Source: Seminavis robusta
Lineage: Eukaryota > Bacillariophyta > Bacillariophyceae > Naviculales > Naviculaceae
Direction: 5' to 3'
NCBI GenBank assembly: GCA_903772945.1
Contig: CAICTM010000035.1
Location: forward strand, 98,211 to 162,210
DNA: 64,000 nt
Below the pieces are notes generated by a model. The model was not told the origin of the DNA, did not search any database, and saw nothing but the letters and a program-made list of their open reading frames with translations. Of this stretch, positions 10,061 to 21,595 are shown piece by piece. The number at the start of each line of letters is the position of its first letter. Position 1 is the first letter of the stretch. Position numbers and translations under genes: made by a program.

Positions 10061-12028
10061 ATGGTGACCACCCGTTCTGGCAAGCTTTCTATTGGAACTC
10101 CCAACTCTGTCAAGCAGAAGAAGAAGCGACAGAACAATAAGAAGAAGAAATCTCCAGCCAAAGCTACCACAGTCAACGGCAACGACGAAAACGTGCTACC
10201 CAATCTCCGTCAAGTTCAACCGAAACGAAACGACCATGACAATGCTCTTCAGAAGAAGAAGAAAAGCCCTCCTAATAGCGGCACCAAGACCCAAGTCAAC
10301 CGTAAGATGCAAGGGAACACCAAGAATCGAGAAGTCCATTCCTCTCCTCGCCCAGCAGATAGTCCAGGAGCTACTGGCGGTTCTTCTAAGACGACGACAG
10401 AAACGGCTGGCACACCCGTCCGCGACGTTACTTTGCAGGATGGCAAGCCAGAAGCGCGCTCAACTATGATGGCAGGCAAGGATGGTACACCTACAAGCGA
10501 GACGAAGACGACAAGCACGCCAGAAGCTTGTACAACGAAGACCACACCGACGGTTGGTACAGCAGATCGCAACGCAACTGTGCAGGACAAAACGCCAGAA
10601 GCTACCGTTACTACGTCAAAGACGACGGGCAAAGATAATAATAGTACACCTACACGAGCCACGAAGACAACAAGCAAGGATAGTTCACCTGACCATGACG
10701 ACACTTTGCAAGATGGCAAGACGGACACTAGCGGTACCAGCGACGCGCCTAGTAAGAAGCGAAACCGTGCGGAACAGCCAACGGCAATCGTTGGAAAAGA
10801 AACCACGCCCGTCAACAAGCGTCGCAAGACTACATTCTCAGACTCTGTGGATGCCAAGGATACTGCACCTAAGAACGACGACGCTGGGTACGCTTCAGAC
10901 GACACTTGCCGTATCAGCAACTCAACAGTCAAGCTTGCAATCAAACGCTCCAGCAGCCTGTGCAAAGCGAAGAACACCGGTACAACTCGTGGCAAGAAGT
11001 CAGTTAGTTTCGGTCCTCTCCCTGCTCAAAAAGCTTCGAAGAAGAAAGACGTCACCTTCAGCGTTGGGACTCCTCTGAAGTCGACCAAGCGTCGCACAGG
11101 AACTCCTCACAAGTTGCCAAAGGCTCGGGGTACTTCTTTGTTTGAAACCACACCTGGTCGCAAGTCCTCGGCTGTTGACCCAGCTAGCATCAAGGTCTCT
11201 GCAACTGGTAGTACGACGCCTCAGAAGAAATCCTCAGATGCTACGGCTTCTCGGGCCAAGTCATACTCTGGGGCTACTGCGACTACGTTCTCGTTTGGTA
11301 CTCCTCAAAAGACGCCGGTCTCCAAGAAATCGGATGCTTCCGCCACGACCACGCCACGAGGAGCCAAGCCATATTCTGGGGCTACTGCGCCCAAAAGCCC
11401 TGATGTTCGAACTACGTTCTCGTTTGGTACTCCTCAAAAGACGCCGGTCTCCACGACCACGCCACGAGGAGCCACGTCTTTCGACCCTTCGACCCCTCGC
11501 TTCAAGACCCCGACTCGGAAACCAAAAGGAACTGGTGCGACTCCAGCGAAATCTCCAATGAGTTCCGCAACGAAGGCCGAGCAACTACAGCGTCTCAAGA
11601 TTCTGTCCGGCAAGATCGGACACCTGCAGCAGAAAACCGAGAGTCGCAAGGACCAGATCAAGGCCAAGAAATTGAAGCAAGCAGAATTGGAAGAAAAGAT
11701 GGAAGTGCTTAGGGGAGACTTGAACAAACTCAACACGGAACAGCAAGATGATCGAGGGAAGCTGGCATGGTACTCTCGAAAGAAGGCCAGCATCGAACGT
11801 CAAATGGCTTTCGAGTCTCGTTCCCCCTTCCCTTCGGCCAGCAAGAAACGCGTCATTCGCATGGACAGCGATGGGGGCGACTTGGATACCCTACTAGCCA
11901 ACAACAAAGCTTCTGTCAAGAAGAGCAAAGGCGTCGCCTCATTGAAGGATGAAGGAAGCAATTCTTCTCAGACCTCGCGTGCAAGCGATGCTACGGTGAT
12001 CCCTTCTAACTTCACTGCTAGTTTCTAA
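10061..12028 (+). CDS. Basic low-complexity nuclear-type protein with C-terminal coiled coil
   Basis: I do not recognise the family. The protein has about 655 residues from the ATG in CAACCATGG; an in-frame start at 9953 would add 36 residues but sits in a poorer context. Residues 1-450 are Thr, Lys, Ser and Pro rich and probably disordered, with several basic clusters suitable as nuclear localisation signals (KQKKKRQNNKKKK, NKRRKTT, KKRNR). Residues about 390-500 contain diverged repeats with TTFSFGTPQKTPVS and (K)PYSGATA; many S/T-P sites suggest CDK-type phosphorylation. Residues about 525-590 form a charged coiled coil (AEQLQRLKILSGKIGHLQQK onward). A chromatin, kinetochore or nuclear-pore associated role is inference. 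Codon use is ordinary for the window. Confidence 0.7.
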   Translation: MVTTRSGKLSIGTPNSVKQKKKRQNNKKKKSPAKATTVNGNDENVLPNLRQVQPKRNDHDNALQKKKKSPPNSGTKTQVNRKMQGNTKNREVHSSPRPADSPGATGGSSKTTTETAGTPVRDVTLQDGKPEARSTMMAGKDGTPTSETKTTSTPEACTTKTTPTVGTADRNATVQDKTPEATVTTSKTTGKDNNSTPTRATKTTSKDSSPDHDDTLQDGKTDTSGTSDAPSKKRNRAEQPTAIVGKETTPVNKRRKTTFSDSVDAKDTAPKNDDAGYASDDTCRISNSTVKLAIKRSSSLCKAKNTGTTRGKKSVSFGPLPAQKASKKKDVTFSVGTPLKSTKRRTGTPHKLPKARGTSLFETTPGRKSSAVDPASIKVSATGSTTPQKKSSDATASRAKSYSGATATTFSFGTPQKTPVSKKSDASATTTPRGAKPYSGATAPKSPDVRTTFSFGTPQKTPVSTTTPRGATSFDPSTPRFKTPTRKPKGTGATPAKSPMSSATKAEQLQRLKILSGKIGHLQQKTESRKDQIKAKKLKQAELEEKMEVLRGDLNKLNTEQQDDRGKLAWYSRKKASIERQMAFESRSPFPSASKKRVIRMDSDGGDLDTLLANNKASVKKSKGVASLKDEGSNSSQTSRASDATVIPSNFTASF

Positions 12029-12566
12029 AGAGATGGCAGTTACGGCGACCGACTTCTCGCTCGCCGGGCCATTCGACAGTGTCATTGGACAAAACAATGC
12101 TGCACAATAAATAGAAAGGAATCGGACAAAGCAGAACCTGGACGTCTAACTTTACTAAAGCATCTTCAACTAATTCTTGAAAGTTTACAATAGTTGCTCA
12201 GGAACCTCGTTCTGATCATCCCCGCTAGAGAGCCAGCACAACCATTCAATGTTGTCTTTGTGCTCTCTTTGGTTGGCCTGTATCCGTGATACGTAGTGCC
12301 TTGGACGGTATTGATGTTCTGGATAGAGACCCAGCTGTGCTTTTAAAACCAGCCTTGGTTTTGTTTCCAAATCTTCCAGAACTGCTAGTGTGATGACATC
12401 GGCACTGGTACCGGTAGGAATTGTCTTTTTTGGCTGCTTACTTGTCTTCGCTGCCCAGAGTCTGGGTTGGCAACTGCCACAATGCTGCATGTTCGATAAC
12501 CACAACGGTATGTAGCTCATGTACCGATATGTTGCAACTCTACAAAAGCTGCAACGGACACTTGTG
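12029..12566. other. Convergent intergenic region
   Basis: This is the shared 3' flank of two converging genes. A 111-codon ORF on the minus strand (12185-12520) fills much of it, but it has no domain, no homologous neighbour and contains a GGTACCGGTAGG intergenic word. I do not call it a gene. Confidence 0.4.
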
Positions 12567-15500
12567 CTAAACTACAATCCCCAGGTCATCGTCATCGTCC
12601 GTCTCACACTTGTCCTCTCCGTGTGCCAAATCATTATCGTTGCCATCATTGGGTATATCAATGGCAACAGATTCTCCGTTGTTTGTCGTGTTCGAAGCGC
12701 GTGCCGAAGGGGGCGTATTGGGCTGCTCTTCTTCGTGATCTCGCTCAGATTCTGCAAGGGCTATATGGGGCATGGACGGTGAAGATGCCAAGGCCGACGA
12801 AGGAGACACTTCACGTTTATTATCGCGACTTGAATTGCTTCCCATCTCTGACAGTTTGTCGCTACTCACGGGTCGGCGCATTCCGAGGCGTGTAAAGAGC
12901 TTCATTTGACGGTTCTTGCGACCGCGAGGGGCACCGCTGGCAATAGGTGTGTTTGGAGGTGCCTCCCCGCCACCGGCTCGGGCAGTAGACATGGCATTCG
13001 TGGTAGAAGTCGGTACAGTAGGCATCATTCCGGGGAAGCTCAGTCGCTCCTTCCTTGGACTGCCATGGGGGGTGGGGGAGCGCGACATGCCCGCAAGTAG
13101 CAACCGATGGGCAGAAGAGCTTCTTTTAGGTTGGGCACGACTAGAGCCCATCGTCATCTCGTCGGCCGAATGCGACGACGTAATACCAGGAGGCGTGTGG
13201 TAGCTGCTCCTGCCGGGGCGTTTGGCATGGTCACTCGCATCATCATTGCTGGAGGGGTTGGATTTCTTTTGTGCTGCAGCGCTCTTCTTACCAACGGCAT
13301 TCTCATCCTGCTGAGAATCGCCCTCCTTCTCGGTCTGCTCAAAGAAAACAGTACCTTTCCCTTTGGTAGCACTCTTCTTTCGCATTGAATCCTTCTCTGC
13401 CATCTGATTGTACTTGCCTCGAATCACTTCCTTTTGCAACTCGCGATGCAATCTCCGCTCTTTGCGCAGTCGTCTCCTTTCGCGCCGTTTCTCTCGTGCA
13501 AGATTATGCTGCTCTTCTTTTGCCAAGGCATCCTGCCACTGTTCATACATTACTGATCCCAGATAGTCCCCTGGGTTCCACTCCAGTGTCTTCATCAAGC
13601 GTTTGAAGTGAAAGGCGACTTGTGATGGCGTGGCATGCAGCGAAAACCGAAGCGCCTGCAGTGAAAGCGACAACAACAGTGGCATCATCTGAGACAAAGA
13701 GAGCTATAGAATCACCATTTCAAGCCATATTTTGAGTGCTCACATACCGCAAAGACCCCCCATTCGGCTGCGAATAAGTGCTTAAGCGAAAGATTCCATT
13801 CCTGCGTGAAGAATGTCAACAAGGACGCAAACATGGTGGAACTTCGCTTACTGGGGCGAATTGACGACTCCAGCCGTTTGAATTTCTTTCTGATGTTGGT
13901 GTTGTTTCTTTCTTCCTCATCCCCACTTTCTGATGCAGCAGTATCTTCTTTCATGACCAACACTTCATTGGGTTCGTTGATTTTGGACGCCATTAGGATG
14001 CAGGATGCAAAGCAGAGTCGTCGATTGGTCTTGTCAACTCTGCAGGACAAACACAGCCGTTCAAAGTAAACACATGCCAAGGCGATCGTCCCAATTTCCA
14101 AGTCGGCTCTGACAAACGCCATGAGAGCTTGTCGCTTGACACTTCGGATTTTGGACAATGTCAACGAGGGTGGCATACGAATAATGGCTGGTGTAGCAGC
14201 CGAGGGGGAAGGTTCAGATGCGTCGCCAAGCACTTTATCAACGTGTTCCAACACTCCTCCCGTTGCATGATCTTGCTGCTGCTGACTTTCCGTCGGATCA
14301 ATCAACGTGTAAACACCGTCTACCACCCTCGCACCAATGTACTTGCGTTGTGATTTGTTGGGCTCCCAACCATCAAAGCGATCTCGAAATTTCTGGTTCA
14401 AATCTGCTTTGAGCAGCGTTGGTTTGACAAACTGAATGGTGGAAGCCACGATGCACCCTGTGACAGCATCTCCAATCATGACATTCCGATGGCGGCCGTA
14501 TTTGATCTCGGGGTCATCGAGAATGCCAGGGATGTATGAGTCTTCTGAAGACGACGAAGAGAGTGTATCTTCACTATCGCTGTCTTCGTCGTCTTCATCA
14601 TTGCTAATGTTGTTCTCTTCCACGTTGGGCAGGTCACTGTCATCTCGAAGCAGTTGTCTGCGTTTTTTGTTGGCGGGACTTTTACCATTATCACCAGTGG
14701 TTCCATCCGCCGACGTGATTCCTCCACTGAGGAAACGATTAAAGCCCTTGTGGCTGCGTGTTTGTTGCGCTTTGCGAGGTAGGAGAGCCCGAAACGAGAT
14801 ACCCCTCCAATCCCGACTGGGCATGACAAAGTGAGATCCGCCACCACCACGAGCTTCCAGCTTGAGCCGCCTCCGGGCAGCTTCTTCTCGTTTCGGTTCA
14901 TATCGTTTCAAGGAGAACACGCCCAGTGGATACGATCCCGAAGCGGAGAAGAACATTCTACCATCTAGGAGTGCCTGTTGTTGCGGTAGCGATTGTTGAC
15001 TCGTCGTGGATTGTCCGAATGCTGTTGCTCTTGATGTAGTAGTAGCAAGGTTTCTTCGACTATCCATGCCCCCCATGAGCCCGTGAGCGACCTTGATTTC
15101 CCATTCTCGAATGGCTGCTTGTCGTGCGATTGACTTTTGTCGTGTGACAGTGTCCACCTTGAGTGGAATCTGCACTAGCACGGCGTCGTCTCCCTCCAAT
15201 CGACGTCCTGGAGCGTAAATGGGAGCTGTCGGCATTCCATTGTTGTTGTTGTTATTATTGTTGGCTTTGGCGGCAGCCGATGTTCGAGTGGTTCCCGTTG
15301 TGGATGTCATGTCGGTGCCGGGTGTCCCGTGCAGCATGTCACCACCCATTCCAGTCGATTCAGTGGGTAATTCCAATTCCCCATCGTCCTTGTGTTTGCT
15401 TGTGGATGGATTGGTGTTGAATCTCGTCATGTAGGGATTATTGTTGCCTTCTCGTGGTACCCATTTCTCCCACCATCGTCCATGATGAGAATGTGAATGT

Positions 15501-16540
15501 GACGCCAATTGAGCCGTGGTAGCCACAGCTGCAGCACTACCAGGTGGTTCCAGTAAGGCGTTGATTTCTTCTCGTTTGGCAACATCGTCTTGTTGTTGTG
15601 GTCGTCCATAGTCATTTTCATCATCGTACATAATATGATCCCGCTCATCATCGTCGTCGTCGTCATCATCATCATAATCGGTAACGCCACTATGAGCCCG
15701 AAATGTTTTTCTCCGTATTTGCTGCAACATCCAGCCATTTTGCACAATGGATTCCTCCACTTCCAAAGGAATGCCCAACAAAAAGTCCAAAGCGGCAATG
15801 TCACGGGTTGTCAATTTGTCCGTCAGAGACGATCGGTACACCCGGACGCGATTTTTGGTGTTGGTGCTAATGGATGTGCTGGTGGACGACGAGAGCCCCG
15901 TGGGAGTTCCCGGTGTGCTGCCATTGCTACTGGTCGCCACGGCAGCCGAGCTACTATACCGACGACGGAAATGGCCGGCTTCCTGCTGCTTGTTGGTAGT
16001 TGTGTGCTGCCAAGTGGCATTCTTATGGTTGGTTCGGTGTGTGTTGGGGGCAAATGTCACTCCGGCAGCACCGCGGAGGGATACTGCCGAGTTGGATGTG
16101 CCCATTTTGACGGCACCTGTAGTATCTCTAGTAGTAGTGCTAGTTGTGGTTGTCGTTTCTTGCCGAGCTGGACTGGGACTTGGGGGTGTTGGAACAACTG
16201 CACCTGCTGTGGATTCATTGGTTGGTTTTCTGGCGGCATCCATCAATTCAAACAAGTGTTTGCGAATACTGGCAGGATCTGAGTGAGACCTCTTTGGCTG
16301 TAGATCTCGTTCATTGTGTCGTCCTCGGGCCTTACTGGCACTGCTGGGTAGCGCGGAATCTCCTCGTTTTAAGGATCGAAGAAAGGGAAGGTCGTCGTCA
16401 TCATCATCATCATCCGTTTCGTCAAAATTCAGTGCATGTGGAGCCGACGTATGAGCGGCTGCATGGTAGTGCTTGTTGCTATCATTCTTTGTATCATCTT
16501 CCAGGACGTCATGAGCCTCAGGATCTGGACGATCTGTCAT
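12567..16540 (-). CDS. CABLES-like cyclin-box protein (2 exons)
   Basis: Exons are complement(13748..16540) and complement(12567..13688), 1304 residues. The 59-nt intron (GTATGT...CTCAG) is in phase 0 and interrupts the cyclin fold. The N-terminal 780 residues are disordered, with poly-Asp, poly-Asn, Ser/Thr and His-rich tracts. The cyclin box (about 790-980) has LSKIRSVKRQAL, IGTIALACVYFERLCL, then NRRLCFASCILMASKI. After an acidic insert it continues with FASLLTFFTQEWNLSLKHLF and, in exon 2, ALRFSLHATPSQVAFHFKRL. This order (YFE-L, NR-LC-A-C-LMA-KI, a small helix, FAL-L) matches the CDK5/ABL1 enzyme substrate (CABLES) family. The rest of exon 2 is a basic, Ser-rich tail starting with a charged helix. 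CABLES proteins link CDKs to other kinases in animals; a diatom role is unknown. Confidence 0.8.
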
Positions 16541-17661
16541 CCTATGAGAAATGGAGTGGACCTAGTCTTTTTCTTGGGGTACAGTATCAAAGAGAGTCTG
16601 CTGCCATCATCTCACTGATTCGACTCGAATCTACAGGGTATCTACCATTCCGTTTGAATGATAAGGGGAGCTACCACAAACAAAGTAACTTCAGAAGGAG
16701 GAAACCCAATGGGAAACTTCTAGTAGCTACCTAGCTAGTGGGCTCCAGGACCCCAATGCAGATGAATGAGCTTGAAAGGCAGGACAGCAATACTTATTTG
16801 GGTCCTGTGAGTGCTGTTGTTGTGATATCGTGATGGCTGATGGCTGTATGTGTCGACTCGATGCTTCACGGAACAATAGATACGTACCTGTAGAAGCCAG
16901 CGGATTAGTAAACAGCACCAGCAGACCTGGGTTCAGCATCGCAGAGGCCACAAACACGAGGCTTAATCTACATGTAGCTAGCAATGGAAGTGGCAGATAT
17001 GGGGGCAGTAGACACCAAAGGGTTGCTCATAGGACAACAGGACAAGTGCCAACATTTCTCAACGGGTGGCGGAGAAGCTTTGAGGTTGGCATGTGGAAGG
17101 GTTGTCCACTTTGGAATGCATCTGGCCAGCTCGTACCGTAGAGACGGTCATTCAGTTTGCTTGGAAACTCTCGAAAAGGGATGCCAGTACGTGTGCCGGT
17201 AGAGTGACGGCTCTTCGAATACCAGAATATAATATATGTGTTGTGGAAGCTGAATATGGCCATTTATTAGTTCAAAGACAGATCTCACAGGAGCTCAGGA
17301 GCAAACAAAAATTTCACTGAATGCAATGGCTTGCTTTGGAGCTGTGGCGTTTGGTCATCTATCTGGAGCTGCTGAAGTGGGCCAGGGCAATCGGATGTCC
17401 TGTCCATGGTATGCAACAGTCCAAGAAGCATGGAGGCACAACAGACAAATAGATAGACGAGTCGCCATAGCCGATTTTCTCCCTAGGATCGTCTTGGAGA
17501 GCCACACCAATGGTTTTACTACGACTACAAGCTGCTGTTACTACCAAAACCAACCATATTACAGTATCCTTCTTGAGCAACAAATAACATGCTTTTTACT
17601 ATTACGATGATATTATTGTCGTTCTGTTTTTGCACGCCGCTGAATGCTACACACGCCCAGT
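16541..17661. other. Intergenic region, no gene seen
   Basis: These 1.1 kb lie between the CABLES-like gene start and the 3' end of eIF2-beta. Several ORFs of 60-100 codons overlap on both strands; none has a domain or coding bias. CTAGCTAG words occur near 16730 and 16976. Confidence 0.4.
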
Positions 17662-18485
17662 TTACGTTCTGTTTCTGGCAGCCCTACGATCGGCCCGATT
17701 GGTGGCATGGTATCCGGCCTTGATGGCCGCAACAGCTCGACTGGCACCACAATCCCGGCAATTACAAAAGTAGAGACGCGATCCCTGATCCTTGACCAGA
17801 TCGGTATTGGGAGAACGGCACATTCCACAAGTGACATATTCCTGAATGTATTTACGCAGCAAGGATTCAATATACTTGGGCAAGTAGCGACCGCCTAGTA
17901 GTAGCAAAAAGAAAGAAATACGAGCAAGCAAGTAAGTGAGTAAGCAAGTGAGAAAGAGCTGTTACGGAATAAGTCACACAGATGGATTGATTTTGCATTC
18001 ATTGACTCACGAATAATGAGACGCTGATTTCCGTCAATGGATCCTTCCGTTCCCAACTCGGTCATGAAGAACTGATAGACATGCTGTGGATCACGTTGCA
18101 TCATGGAGCAAATCTCCTGAAAGTTGACCCACATACACTTTCGACTGCTAATGGTCTGCATCTGAGGAGGCTTGATACGGGTGCGCTTCTTCTCGACCAA
18201 ATCGGGATTGTTGGCTTGCAAGAGATCCACCACACGCTCCAGCAATTCTTCGTACGTGTAATCCGCCCTGCGATCGTTGGGATCACCCACGTCTTGAGCG
18301 GCATCCAATTCCGCCAACAAACGCTGCTGTTCCGAAGCGTCCACGGGGACACCAGCGTCTCCGCCGGTTTCACCGCTGCTTTTTTCCGAGGTGGCGGCGA
18401 CGGCTTTCTTCTTCTTCTTTTTCTTCTTCTTCTTGGTCAAATCAAGCATAGCGGCCACATCGGCCTCTTCTTCGTTGTCAGACAT
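17662..18485 (-). CDS. EIF2S2: Translation initiation factor eIF2, beta subunit (2 exons)
   Basis: Exons are complement(18011..18485) and complement(17662..17894), 235 residues. The 116-nt intron (GTGAGT...CTAG) is phase 1 and joins LIIR to GRYLPKYIE, as the family requires. eIF2 carries Met-tRNAi to the 40S subunit; beta contacts the GTPase-activating factor eIF5 and eIF2B through lysine blocks. One ten-lysine block is visible at about residues 18-28, where yeast and animals have three, and the protein is shorter than those (about 285-333). The conserved core runs YTYEELLERVVDLLQ, then the RKCMWVNFQEIC motif, HVYQFFMTELGTEGS, and a C-x2-C-x19-C-x2-C zinc ribbon (CGMC...CRDC) in exon 2. Confidence 0.95.
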
Positions 18486-18994
18486 GGTGCTAGCGAGCGG
18501 TGGTTGGTTATCTATTTATTTGATGAGTTGCTTTTAGTTGTACGACTGTCTAGCTAGTAGCAGGTGAGTGTGATTGTTGTGTGAAAATCGCCATGGCCGC
18601 ACAAGTTGAAGGGTTGAAACATGCGCACAGTTCGGGCGGCAGACGGACTAGGCCGAATAATTATTCGAACCGCAATCGAATCGAATGATTCGATTCAAAG
18701 TCGATCAGTTCTTCAAAATTTTAAAGATAAGCCTGTGGTACCGGTACCGGAATGTACCGGTACATCCGGTAAAAACTTTACAAGTGGTGAGGCAGCCTCC
18801 TTTGCCACCGTGACCGTCATTCTTATTTGCTGGGGTCACAATACCAACAAAAAAGCAAACTGCGACTATGTATGCCTGCCATTGTTTCCACAAGATCTGT
18901 TGATCTGTTCGATGTGAGAGAAAGCCACTCGATCGTCTGTCTCTACCTTGCTAGCTGGAACACCAGCTATCCATACACCATCGCCGACAGCACC
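18486..18994. other. Divergent promoter region, eIF2-beta and GDS-protein copy 1
   Basis: About 510 nt between divergent starts. It contains clustered ATTCGAAT/GATTCGAT-type palindromic words (18655-18710) and a run of GGTACCGGTA words (18738-18775). From about 18912 it becomes similar to the upstream flank of the second GDS-protein copy. Confidence 0.45.
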
Positions 18995-20602
18995 ATGCGG
19001 CTCCTTCCAACCAGACCCAACCGAACCAACAGGAGGAGAAGAGATGTGGATGACACTGTCCCAACAACTGGCAAAGGGAGATATTGGTGCTTTGTCTGTG
19101 GCATTTTTCTGTCGTCCATTGTTGCCTTTTGGCGCAACTCGTACGAGGTTCGAAGGGGTGTCAGTAGTCTCAGCGGTTTCATTTACTCGGCAAATGACCC
19201 ACACCAGAAAGGACCATTGGGCATCAAGGATAACATGATTGGCAATCTCCAAAAGCAGATTGATGATTTGCAGAAGAAGAATCAACAGCTTCAGCAAGCC
19301 GCGGCACTGCGGAATGGTACTGCTTTCCAAAACCAGGCAGCCACTGTGAGAACAACAACCAATGCAGGAGCAGCCAAAATTCAGTCATCTGTGGATGCCT
19401 CGGTCCCTCAGGAAAGCTCCAACAGTAACGACAACCACTGGAGAGAAACTAGTGTGCTGGAGCTTCTGCCGTGGGAACACAAATCGTACAAAGGTATTTC
19501 CCAACCAGGAGTAACGAACCACATTGCTCATCAAAGCTGTCAGCCACCAAAAGGAATCCCCCGCACATGCTGCCTTGGATCCTTCTCCTCGGGAGGCGAA
19601 CTTCATGATAGGATGACTTTCATTTGCCACTTGGGCATGCAAGACTTTCCACAGCTACGACAACACACTATCCAATGGTTCGAAGACAATGATGGTGCCG
19701 TCTCAGATACAAAATGTGACATTTGCAGGATTGTGGAGATTGTTCGGAAACATAACATTCTCATTTCATTCCTTGGTGACTCCATGCATCACCAGGTGTT
19801 TGATGGACTGACATGTGAGCTCTATCGCAGAGGATACCAAGTGAAAGTTGAAGAAACCATAAACACAGTCAAAGATGGTTATCGTCAAGTTGGAACCAAC
19901 AAGACAATTCACATTCGATCCCCTGAATGGGCCGAGGATGAAAGGGACGCCATTTTGAGGTTTCATCAAATGTACATGGTCCCGCCTGTAGATGATGGTG
20001 TAGCCAATATTACGGCGGAGGCTGATGTTTTGGTGTTAGGTTTTGGTCTCCATTGGAATTATGGTGACAGAGGTGACTATGTTGTTGCCATGGGGGATCT
20101 TTTCAGTCGCATCAGACAGCAAGGCCACATCCAACTACTGGTGCATCGAGAATCCTCAGCACAACACTTTGATGCTAGTGGTGGAGAGTATAGCTTGTGG
20201 TGAGTAGCTAGAAAGCCCCAATTTTGCCTCCTTGGTAGATTGCTGCCATTCCACCTAACACTTGTTACCTGCAACAGGAGGGGACACCAAGATGAAAAGA
20301 ACTTGTCACACTGCCAGCCCTTTTCCTTCAGTGACAGCTCTGCAGGATGGAGGGAACTTGCAATCCGGACTGCTGCCAACAAATCTGGCCATAGTTTTGT
20401 GATGGCTGGCCCACACATGCCTTCATTATCCAGTGTACAGCCTGAACTTGTGACTCTCCCATATTTCAATTTCACAGCCCCCCATCCAACAATGCACCCT
20501 CATGGTGGAGCAGCAGAATGTACACACTACTGCTCATCCCCTTTCATCTACTACCCATTGTGGAGGTCCCTCCGATTTGCTTTGGATAGACAGTTTGGAT
20601 GA
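18995..20602 (+). CDS. Golgi-type GDS (PC-esterase/TBL-like) protein, copy 1 (2 exons)
   Basis: Exons 18995..20199 and 20278..20602 give 509 residues; the 78-nt intron (GTGAGT...ACAG) splits the TGG codon. The start is set by alignment with copy 2 at 23504. The protein is type II: a short basic N-terminus, one membrane span (about 36-52, CFVCGIFLSSIVAF), a coiled-coil stem (about 85-115), then a lumenal domain. That domain has a G-D-S nucleophile block at 261-263 (FLGDSMHHQVF) and, in exon 2, ECTHYC at 482-487, in the place of the D-x-x-H block of PC-esterase/trichome-birefringence-like acyltransferases. Such proteins O-acetylate or de-acetylate glycans in the Golgi. The Asp is Glu here. Sugar substrate unknown. 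Confidence 0.8.
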
Positions 20603-21595
20603 AGCAAAATTGTGAGGCCGCGTGCCACCAAGCCAACACCCAGGGAACCATCCGCACTTGCTGTGCATTGAGAACCGACACCATTCAGGCAGTGACGGAA
20701 GCAGGTTTACTGGTGCCCCGTCCAGGTTGGTGTTGTCGGTGCTTATCCATGCATTCTCTCGGGTCTCACAACGGGAACAGGTTCTTGGAGAGGGAGTTTT
20801 GAGCTTGGAGTGGTGCAATGGGAAGCCAGCTATTACAGACCGTAGACGTCTTCCAACCCTCATCGGACAGAACGCAATCCAACCCATGCTTCCGGCCAGG
20901 CGAGAGCTCGCCCTTTCTTTCGAAGCGTTCATGTAGATGCGTTGATGACGTCCACCATATTGTGCCCTCCCAATGATTGAAGGACTTCCACCGCCTTTTA
21001 TAGATATCCGCGATCCATTCAGCAAGTATAACAAAAATCCGAATGTCCCTACTTGGATTTTTCCTTTCTGACAGGCCCCGTTTTTAATTCCGTACCAGAC
21101 TACTCGCATCATGATGACAGGGCGTCTGATCTGGAAATTGTGTACTTGACTGCTGCGGCTGTGGGCAGTGCGGATGGTGAGTTCAGTCGGACGATCGGAA
21201 CCGGTCGCGAGCAGCCGGAAAGCAAGGGCTTTGCACAACTTAAAGTTTCAATCATCTTTGTGTATCATTCATGGCATGAAGTAAGCTTGACCCCTGCCAA
21301 CAGTCGTACACTAGCTAGCAAATAATCCAATACTCTGGGCCCTTTTAACGAAGGGGTCATGCATGTATCTATGCCGGTACCGGTATGTCCTCCAGTGCTA
21401 TTAGAGGAGTGTGGTGCTGGCTGGCATCTAATAGCCGGGGGCGTACTAGTAATAGGTGTTGCCCTTTAAACCGCGTCTATAAGATATTGTTGTGGACGTC
21501 GGCAATTTTGGATCCTGATCAACAGATCCCATGCATGGCAGAACAGGACAATGTTTCCCAACTTTGATGAAGCAAGAGAATAAGAGTTCTTCCTT
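20603..21595. other. 3' flank of GDS copy 1
   Basis: The first ~70 nt (GAAGCAAAAT... to about 20670) match the same flank of copy 2 with small changes, so the duplication runs past the stop codon. Beyond this, a CATCGGACAGAA segment near 20857 resembles one at 25397, but the order is disturbed. No gene is seen in the remainder. Confidence 0.45.

Noticed and set aside
12185-12520. A 111-codon minus-strand ORF
   Set aside because: No domain, low-complexity free but unlike any family, lies between two convergent gene ends and contains an intergenic-type GGTACCGGTAGG word.
18827-18994. Upstream in-frame start for GDS-protein copy 1
   Set aside because: The second copy has no such extension and the shared ATG (18995/23504) precedes the conserved type II anchor.
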